Assembly (NCBI RefSeq): GCF_041146795.1
Contig: NC_135184.1
Location: 2,195,967 to 2,259,966, forward strand
DNA from: Maylandia zebra
Lineage: Eukaryota > Chordata > Actinopteri > Cichliformes > Cichlidae
Length of the DNA stretch: 64,000 nucleotides
Reading direction: 5' to 3'
Shown here: positions 56,571 to 64,000 of the stretch, piece by piece
How the letters are laid out: every line of letters starts with the position of its first letter
Position numbering within the stretch: position 1 is the first letter of the stretch
Notes under the pieces: generated by a model
Told to the model about the DNA's origin: nothing
Databases searched by the model: none
What the model saw: only the letters and a program-made list of their open reading frames with translations
Program-made: the position numbers and the translations under genes

Positions 56571-58007
56571 GTGGATCAGGTCAGGAGGCAACTGAGGAAG
56601 CTTCGCCCCAGAAAGGCAGCAGGCCCAGACAAGGTGTGTCCTAGGATGCTAAAGGCGTGTGCTGCTGAACTTGGGGAGCCGCTACAACGAGTCTTCAACC
56701 TCAGTCTGCGACTGGGGAGAGTGCCCGCCCTATGGAAGACATCCTGCATCGTCCCGGTCCCCAAAAAGAACCGGCCCAATGAGCTGAATGACTTCCGACC
56801 GGTGGCACTGACGTCACATCTTATGAAGACTCTAGAGCGGCTCTTCCTCAACTTCCTCCGACCACAGGTACAACATGCCCAGGACCCACTACAGTTTGCA
56901 TACAAGGCGGGTGTCGGAGTGGAGGATGCCATCCTGTACCTCCTACACAGAGCCCACTCACACCTGGATGGGGGAAAAGGCACGGTCAGGATACTGTTTC
57001 TTGACTTTTCCAGTGCCTTTAATACCATCCGGCCCTGTATGCTTCAGGAAAAACTGAACAGGATGGAGGTGGACCCCTGCCTGGTGGCCTGGATCTCCGA
57101 CTACCTCACCGACAGACCACAGTACGTCAGGCTGAAGGACATCATGTCTGACACTGTGGTCAGCAGCACAGGAGCACCACAGGGAACTGTGCTGTCCCCT
57201 CTTCTCTCCACCCTGTACACCTCTGACTTCTGCTACAACTCTGAATTATGCCATATTCAGAAGTTTGCAGACGACACAGCCATCATGGGGTGTATCTGGG
57301 ATGATCAGGAAGAGGAGTACAGAAGTCTGGTGAGGAACTTTGTCGCATGGAGTCACACAAACCACCTGCAACTCAACACCTCAAAGACTAAGGAACTGGT
57401 TGTGGACTTCGGGAGGTCCAGAGAAGGTCCACTGCCGGTTCAGCTAGAGGGGGAGGAGGTGGAGGTGGTCAACAAGTACAAGTACCTCGGGCTGTGGGTG
57501 GACAATAAACTGGACTGGTCATGCAACACAGAGCACCTGTATAAAAAAGCCCAAAGCCGACTGTACTTCCTCAGGAGGCTGAGGTCTTTTAACATCTGCA
57601 GGAAGCTCCTGAGGATGTTTTACCAGTCGGTGGTTGCTGGAGTACTTTTCTATGCTGTGGTGTGCTGGGGGAGCAGCACAGCAAAGAGGGACTCATCCAG
57701 GCTGGAGAAACTGATCAGGAAGGCTAGCTCTGTGGTCGGCATGAAGCTGGACACTCTGGTGACAGTGGCAGAGAAAAGGACATTAAAGAAACTGATGGAC
57801 ATTATGAACAATGCTGGGCATCCTCTGCACACGGCCATAAACAATCAGAAGAGTCTGTTCAGTGACAGGTTGCTTCTCCCCAAGACAAGAACTAACAGAC
57901 TTAAAAACTCCTTTGTCCCACACGCCATCAAACTGTTTAACTCCTCTCTGGAGGGGAGAGGGAGGGGAAACAGGAGGACAAAGGAGGGGGGAACAACTAA
58001 GCTGTAG
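56571..58007 (+). CDS. Reverse transcriptase part of the L2-like LINE, open frame
   Basis: 478 codons without a stop. RT blocks in order are KLRPRKAAGPDKVCPRML, FRPVALTSHLMKTLERL, LFLDFSSAFNTIRP and STGAPQGTVLSPLLSTLY, then the catalytic KFADDTAIMG and KTKELVVDFGRS, then the thumb with YKYLGLWVDNKLDW. The C-terminus FYAVVCWGSS is typical of fish L2/CR1-group elements. The first ATG is internal to the original ORF2, so the true start is lost with the 5' end. The open frame suggests fairly recent insertion. Confidence 0.82.
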   Translation: MDQVRRQLRKLRPRKAAGPDKVCPRMLKACAAELGEPLQRVFNLSLRLGRVPALWKTSCIVPVPKKNRPNELNDFRPVALTSHLMKTLERLFLNFLRPQVQHAQDPLQFAYKAGVGVEDAILYLLHRAHSHLDGGKGTVRILFLDFSSAFNTIRPCMLQEKLNRMEVDPCLVAWISDYLTDRPQYVRLKDIMSDTVVSSTGAPQGTVLSPLLSTLYTSDFCYNSELCHIQKFADDTAIMGCIWDDQEEEYRSLVRNFVAWSHTNHLQLNTSKTKELVVDFGRSREGPLPVQLEGEEVEVVNKYKYLGLWVDNKLDWSCNTEHLYKKAQSRLYFLRRLRSFNICRKLLRMFYQSVVAGVLFYAVVCWGSSTAKRDSSRLEKLIRKASSVVGMKLDTLVTVAEKRTLKKLMDIMNNAGHPLHTAINNQKSLFSDRLLLPKTRTNRLKNSFVPHAIKLFNSSLEGRGRGNRRTKEGGTTKL

Positions 58008-58173
58008 TGCCTCTGCACCTCACTGTACAATACCTTGTGCAATACTTTTGTAAATAGTCAACAGTGCAATAGACTCAATACTTGAAATGTGCAATTCACT
58101 TGTATTTTTATTTTTATTCCTATTTATTCTATTTATCCCCTTTGTATATTTTATTTATATTTGTCTCTGTATT

Positions 58174-58276
<103 letters not shown>

Positions 58277-58489
58277 CAATTCTGTAACTGTAACTTCGGT
58301 CGTTGCTGTGCTTTTTGGAAGTCGAATTTCCCAGAGGAACCCACCCGAGGGATTAATAAAGTTCTATCTTATCTTATCTTATCTTAAGTAGTGACGTTTT
58401 AGTTTTGTGAAAAGAAGGAAAAGTGAGTGTCGTTACATTATCATTCAGTTTGAGAGTTACAACAGAAAGTTATATATTTATTGTTTTCA

Positions 58490-60030
58490 GAATCAGAATC
58501 AGAATCAGAATACTTTATTGATCCCTGGGGGAAATTATTTTTTGTTACAGTGCTCCATTTTAAACCAACATTAAGACAAGACAGACAATACGCTAACTAA
58601 GAATAGTACAATATATACATATATATACATACATACATAAATAAGTCACTTATAAATAAATATTTGGAAAAGAAACATGTGTAGCTGTAGCAGCAAACAG
58701 TGTGTTAAGTGGATGCGTTGTACAGGGAGATGGCCACAGGCAGGAATGATTTCCTGTGTCGTTCAGTGGTGCTTTTCGGTAATCTCAGTCTCTCACTGAA
58801 CGAGCTCCTGTGACTGACCAACATGTCATGGAGTGGGTGGGAGGTGTTATCCAACATTGTCTTTATCTTGGACAGCATCCGCCTCTCCGACACCACCTTG
58901 AGGGAGTCCAGCTCCATCCCCACAACATTGCTGGCCTTACGGATCAGTTTATTAAGTCTGTTGGCATCTGCGACCCTCAGCCTGCTCCCCCAGCATGCAA
59001 CAGCATAGAGGATCGCACTGGCCACCACAGACTCATAGAAAATCCTCAGCATTTTCTGGCAGATGTTGAAGGACCTCAGTCGCCTCAAAAAATAGAGACG
59101 ACTCTGGCCCTTCCTGTAAAGTGCTGTGGTGTTTTTAGCCCAGTCCAGTTTATTGTCAATGTGTACTCCAAGGTATTTATAGTCCTCCACAATGTCAACA
59201 CTGACCCCCTGGATTGAAACAGGGGTCAAGTGTTTCCTGGTCTTCCTGAAGTCCACGATCAGTTCCTTGGTCTTTGCCACGTTGAGCTGCAGATGATTCT
59301 GCTCACACCACGTGACAAAGGAGTCGACCACAGCCCGGTACTCTGTCTCATCATCCCTGCTGATGCATCCAACCACCGCAGAGTCATCAGAAAACTTCTG
59401 AAGATGGCGGTCTCTGTGCAGTGGCTGAAGTCTGTGGTGTAGAGGGTGAAGAGGAAGGGGGAGAGGACAGTCCCCTGTGGTGCCCCTGTGTTGCTAATCA
59501 CCTTGTCAGACACACACTGTGGGAGACGTACATATTGTGGTCTTCCTGTCAGGTAATCAACAATCCAGGACACCAGAGAAGCATCCACCTGCATCGCTGC
59601 TAACTTATCACCCAGGAGGGTCGGCCTGATGGTGTTGAAAGCACTGGAAAAGTCAAAAAACATGACCCTCACAGTGCTCGCCGGCTGGTCCAGATGGGTG
59701 TAGACACGATTGAGCAGGTAGATGATGGCGTCCTCTGTTCCGAGACGAGGCTGATAAGCGAACTGAAGGGGATCCAGATGTGGTCTTACTATGGGTCGCA
59801 GCTGGTCCAGGATGAGCCTTTCCAGGGTCTTCATGATGTGGGAGGTCAGTGCCACGGGCCTGTAATCCTGGGGGCCACTGGGACGTGGCGTCTTTGGTAC
59901 AGGGACGAGGCATGATGTCTTCCACATCACCGGGACCCTCTGCAGACTCAGACTCAGCATAAACAGTTTATGAAAGACTCCACACAGCTGGGGGGCACAG
60001 GCCTTGAGGACAAGGGGGACAGACGGGATT
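58490..60030 (-). mobile_element. L2-like LINE, 5'-truncated, frameshifted
   Basis: The minus-strand RT is readable in two frames. 59960-59259 carries TSHIMKTLERLILDQL, FFDFSSAFNTIRP and GAPQGTVLSPFLFTLYTT. 59376-58705 carries MVGCISRDDE, KTKELIVDFRKT and the C-terminus to FLPVAISLYNAST. A single-base change near 59395 shifts the frame just before the catalytic box, which reads FSDD rather than FADD. The 3' tail has repeated GATTCTGATTCTG units. A tail copy lies at 2811-2998. Confidence 0.8.
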
Positions 60031-60951
60031 ATTTTAAAAAATGAAGGGCATTTTTTCCTGATAATAATTTTTATATTCCTGTAACTTCATACAACCGTAT
60101 AAAGACTTCATGAACCTCCAAAGTTTCAGGAGTAGTTAGTCATCATAAGAAGTGTTTGTGAACTAAAAATCAAGACTGTGGGATACTGTTTGTCCGTGAC
60201 TTGGAGAGGCCACGCAGAGGAAACCAATTCTGTCGGGGACACGTACCCCAGCACGACACATGGCCAAACAGCCCCGTGGTTCAAAACAAAAAAACATACT
60301 TTTTTCATACTTGTGTTAAGTTTTGTATAGAAATTACACAAGATTCAGTCTCAGGTTAAATGTGATAGAATCAGCTTACACACTGATGGATGTCATGAAG
60401 CCGTGTTTGCATTTATTTGCACTGTTTTCCACTCTGCATGTCTATTTATGTTAAGCTATTAAAGGGTCCATTCTACAACATTTGAGCTGCACTCGTGTTT
60501 TCAGAACCAAAGAGTTTTTGAAATTGCATTTTAAATAACTTTTTGAATGTTACTTTAAATACTTAGATTTAAAGATCAGTATGGCTGAACTGTGGAATAT
60601 TTTGGGCGCAGTATGTTTTTTGTATACAAGTATAAACGAATAGCTTAAGTGTTTTGTCTTTAACATTTTAGTATGAACTTGTACAAAATGCAGCAAGACA
60701 TTAAAATCTGTGTTATTGAATATAAAATTTTATTTATTTTAACACTCTGATCATTTTCAACACATAATGCTGGATGTTCTGACCGTGGACAGCTGCAGGG
60801 ACTTCAGCTTCCCTCTGCCCCACGTCTCTCGACATGCTTTGGTTGGTCTGAGCAGGGAGAAGAAAATTATTTACTTTGATTATTAGGAATGAACGGTGGC
60901 CAATGCTGACCACACATAAAAACTGCAGACAAAAACTGATTACACTGATTA
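60031..60951. other. No gene recognised
   Basis: Probably intronic or intergenic DNA left of the phosphatase exons. Short frames have no known domain. Confidence 0.4.
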
Positions 60952-61359
60952 TGTCATGGATATTGGGGAGGACACAGGCGCAGACAGTACAGGTTTTATT
61001 TACAATATATATATACATGTGGAGGGGAATCCGGGGTTCCACAGGTCCAGGAAAAGGAAAGTTCAGGAAAAGTGAAGGTTCTCTCACACTCACACTCCAC
61101 GATTCTACACAGCCAATCATTCATGTCCCAAGCAGCAGGTAGGTCACAGGTCCAGGGAAAAGTGTCTCGCACAATCATCCAGTGATGAGAGGATCTGCGT
61201 CCTGGCCTTAAATGGCAAACACAACAGCAGCGTAATGGGAGACAGGTGCGTGAAGCCCACAGTGAGCTCCGCCCAGTCAGAATGACGAGGAAAAGAGAGC
61301 AAAACAATAAACACATGTGGCCTTGTGGGGCCAGCCAGGCAGACACAGGGACCACGACA
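60952..61359. repeat. Short interspersed insertion with a 14-bp flanking direct repeat
   Basis: A 408-bp block from TGTCATGGATATTGGGG to GGGACCACGACA is flanked by GATTACACTGATTA on both sides (60938-60951 and 61360-61373). The ends are weakly inverted (TGTCATGG against TGTCGTGG). The element class is not known. Confidence 0.6.
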
Positions 61360-61668
61360 GATTACACTGATTACACTACTCTGCTACAGATAGACGATAC
61401 AGTGCCAACGTCACAAACATAGAGTTGGTTGGAGTCACACTCATACAGACACTTGGACACCAAAAAGAACAACATACAGGAAGAAATACCTACAAGCTTT
61501 TGTATCAGTCCCTTCAAACATTTTACTAAAAACCAGAACGACTTCAGTATCTGTAACGAATTTGGGCTGTTTCATCAACGACTACATTTGTAGGCAAATC
61601 AACATCAGAATTCACACTTTTGTGAAACCTCAGATCAACAGAACCACTGATCTGAAATCAGCTCTCAC

Positions 61669-62609
61669 CTTTCACAGTAACCTGAACAGTAGCTTCAATC
61701 ATGCCCAGACTAGACATGGCCACACATGTGTAGTTAGCTGATTCTTGAATGTTGGTGAGCTCCAGCACACTGCGCCCTAATTGCATCTCCTCTCTGGACA
61801 GGTCCACCAAGCCCATGGTCCACTTGATATATGGCATTGGTGAGCCCACTGCTACACATGTGAGACTGACACTGCTGCCTGCCATCACTTCCTGGTTGGA
61901 GGGTAAAACGGAGAATCTGGGCGGGACTCTTCGTGCTAATGAAATAAAAAGAAAAAGGAATATGTGAGGTCATTATAATGCTTTTTGTGACGTTATGAAT
62001 AGTTACGCCCATACAGCATCTCGAGGGTAAAGACTGACTCAGAACAGCTGACAGAATGCAGGGCTGATTGCTTCAGTCCAGATGTGCAGACAAGCACAAA
62101 GAGAATAATGGAATAACATAACAAGCACATTTAAAGCAGGTCTCACAGCAGAGTGTGTTATTGGTGGGCGTGAGAACAGCATTTGATCACTCATCCATAA
62201 AACTGCCTCTATGATACACGACTGTATGCTTTTAACGAAATCATGAAATGTTAGCCGAGCCCATCTCTTTCTTACCAAAACACTAATAAGCATTTTATAA
62301 GTATAATGAGTGATTTGTCTCCCTGTGTCAGGGGCAGCTAGAGTTATACGAGAAGATGCCGTTAAAACACTGTCTGCACATTCCCACAGTCTGGCTTAAA
62401 TCAAACCATGAGGGGCGAGGGTTTAAAGAGTTGTGTGATTTCATGAGATATCACAATGACCTTATTGATTAACTCCACAAATGAGAGAAACATTTTACCT
62501 CGTACGTAGAGATTGGCGGGACCAGAGTAACGCACACCAAGGCTGTTTGTGGCGACACATTCATATTTCCCCTGATCCGACTCCTCACTGTTCTCAATTT
62601 GCAGCGCTC
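61669..62609 (-). CDS. ptprf: LAR-type receptor protein tyrosine phosphatase, two internal exons
   Basis: Exon at 62609-62499 (111 bp): after CTACACAG it encodes [20 protein letters not shown] and [11 protein letters not shown], the end of Ig domain 2, with a phase-1 donor. Exon at 61935-61669 (267 bp): after TTCATTAG it encodes [20 protein letters not shown], then [14 protein letters not shown], and ends [14 protein letters not shown] before GTGAGAG. This is Ig domain 3 with both Cys and Trp. The sequence belongs to the LAR group (PTPRF, PTPRS, PTPRD), which are cell-surface adhesion receptors acting at synapses and axons. QEVM and GMIEAT favour ptprf over its paralogues. The rest of the gene lies outside the window on both sides; the catalytic domains are not seen. 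Confidence 0.85.
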
Positions 62610-63719
62610 CTGTGTAGAGAATTAGTGAATTGAGCTGTTTGATAGTGACTTGCTATCAGTAGCCAACTGTAACCCAGTATAACCCAGTTCATGATCAGAC
62701 AGGATTACAGGTTTGGCAATAAAATACTTAAAGCAATACAAACATCCAGCAGATCAGGAAATATAAAACATGTCTTCTTCACCTTTCTTTGTTAAGAGAT
62801 GGTTCATTGCAATGAAGCTGCATTTAAGAAAGAAAAAAAAACTTTCCTGTGCTCTCATTTTCCCCAACATGAATTTCTGAAAGCCAGTGATTGTTTTGGA
62901 AGCGCTGTTTTAATTTTCATTAAACATTAATGTATGTAGTGTTTCTGTAATGTTTGAATCCAGTTTGTGCACCCTCCCAGTCCAGCAAGAAGAGAGGATG
63001 TGTGCTTCTGAAATATCTTTGGCTGCAGACACTCGTGCTGAGGAAACAGACTGTATGCAGATCCATCTATTTCAGTTTACAGTGAGTCTGCTCACACCTA
63101 CAGACTAACCTCATACTGCATAGCGTGAACTTTCCATTAATGTGACAACGTGAAGATGGAGGCTTCATGACTGAAAGAGCCTCTGGTCAGTTTTCTCTTC
63201 TAACTCAGCACCAATCTGAACTTGTCACGGTCCTGAGTTATTATTTTTATTAATCTGTGACTTCATGCGTTTTCATTACTAATGTTTTGGTTTCTGTTTA
63301 GTGCTCTAGTCCTTCTTTGATCTGTTAAGTCTAGTTCTTAGGTTTCATTCTGGCGCCTCCATGTTTAGTGTGGGTTTAGTTCTGTCCTCACCTTTGTTCT
63401 TGTTCCCCAGTCAGTCGTCTCTCATGTTGCTCCTGTCCCTGTACTCAGTGTTCCCTCTGTGCGGTGTCTAGTGTGGGCCTCTGTGTCTGTCGTGTACTTC
63501 CTGTTTTATTTTGACAGTCCTGCTTTATGTTCGGCCTCTGTTCCCCATCTCGTCTGTGTAATTAGTCTCAGCTGTGTTTCCCCTCTCCTTTTCAGACACA
63601 CACTTTAGTAACAGTGTGTGTGTGTGTGTGTGTGTGTTAGAGAGTCGACAAAGCAACAAGTCTTTTATACATGTGGAAAATGTTGTGTGCAGTGACTCAG
63701 AGTTGGCAAAAATACAGAC
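62610..63719 (-). other. Intron of the LAR-type phosphatase gene
   Basis: Non-coding upstream intron sequence. A repeat-like stretch begins near 63226 (TGTCACGGTCCTGAG) and a GT microsatellite lies at 63616-63638. No further Ig exon was found before the window edge. Confidence 0.5.
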
Positions 63720-64000
63720 TGTGAAGGTTCTCAGTCATCCAGGTCATCCAGTCTAAGGAGCTTGGAAAGAAAAGCGTCTGGACTTCTTTAAGTTACTTGA
63801 AGATGTTTCACCTCTCATCCGAGAAGCTTCTTCAGTTCTAAGGTCAAATGGTGGAGAGTCCCAGATTTAAACCTAGTGGGAGTTTCCCCCCAAAGAAGGA
63901 CAAAAGGACCCCCTGATGATCCTCTACCTAATCACATGAGCCAAGGTGTGAAAACGGGTGTGGGTCACAATCAGCCAGAGTTTTGGGTGAGCTCATACCC
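63720..64000 (-). mobile_element. Penelope-like terminal sequence, continues past the window
   Basis: From about 63756 (AAGGAGCTTGGAAAGAAAAG) the sequence follows 25528-25760 closely, including CATCCGAGAAGCTTCTTCAG and CCCTGATGATCCTCTA. It is the left arm and 3' untranslated part of the same family in the same orientation. Coding sequence would be expected beyond 64000. Confidence 0.7.

Overview
The window is nuclear DNA from a ray-finned fish, most likely a percomorph teleost, although the species cannot be fixed from sequence alone. The evidence is split genes with vertebrate splice signals, recombination signal sequences (RSS), a T-cell receptor gamma (TRG) gene set of fish type, and a dense load of fish repeats: hAT elements, Ty3/gypsy LTR retrotransposons, L2-like and Rex3-like LINEs, and Penelope-like elements. 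No bacterial genes or CRISPR arrays are present.

The host core is a TRG locus made of small V-J-C cassettes in two opposing orientations. Cassette 1 (+) has V at 6.26-6.71 kb with a 23-type RSS, J at 11.17-11.22 kb with a 12-type RSS, and C exons at 12.70-13.01 and 13.12-13.34 kb. Cassette 3 (-) has V at 39.64-39.19 kb, J at 24.75-24.70 kb and C exons at 23.35-23.04 and 22.90-22.74 kb. The C genes face each other. Between them lie minus-strand relics: a V pseudogene (17.70-17.25 kb), a C gene missing its 5' part (16.02-15.55 kb) and another C remnant (19.03-18.4 kb). A further C 3' flank without its C gene is at 54.5-55.76 kb. Each V carries a leader exon, an Ig V domain and a Cys-x-Cys-Trp CDR3 start. 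The C products have an Ig C domain, a connecting peptide and a transmembrane helix with a central lysine, as expected for pairing with CD3. RAG joining of V (23-RSS) to J (12-RSS) and splicing to C would give a gamma chain.

At the right end (61.67-62.61 kb, minus strand) are two exons of an unrelated gene, a LAR-type receptor tyrosine phosphatase most like ptprf (C-terminal part of Ig2, then Ig3).

The rest is largely mobile DNA in nests. At 27.25-34.05 kb a non-autonomous hAT element holds a decayed 5.5-kb Ty3/gypsy element, whose integrase is interrupted by a second copy of the same hAT family; a third copy is at 37.08-38.11 kb. At 40.93-54.52 kb a THAP-domain (P-type-like) transposon holds a second TIR element, which holds an 8.6-kb intact, young Ty3/gypsy element (one 1751-codon gag-pol ORF, near-identical 1556-bp LTRs) and a 2.0-kb hAT element. 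Penelope-like fragments with GIY-YIG coding sequence lie at 9.3-10.9 and 25.5-26.7 kb, with an end fragment at 63.7 kb to the window edge. Two 5'-truncated L2-like LINEs converge near 58.4 kb.

Element boundaries marked by target-site duplications (TSDs) are firm. Family names are by recognition only. No database search was possible.
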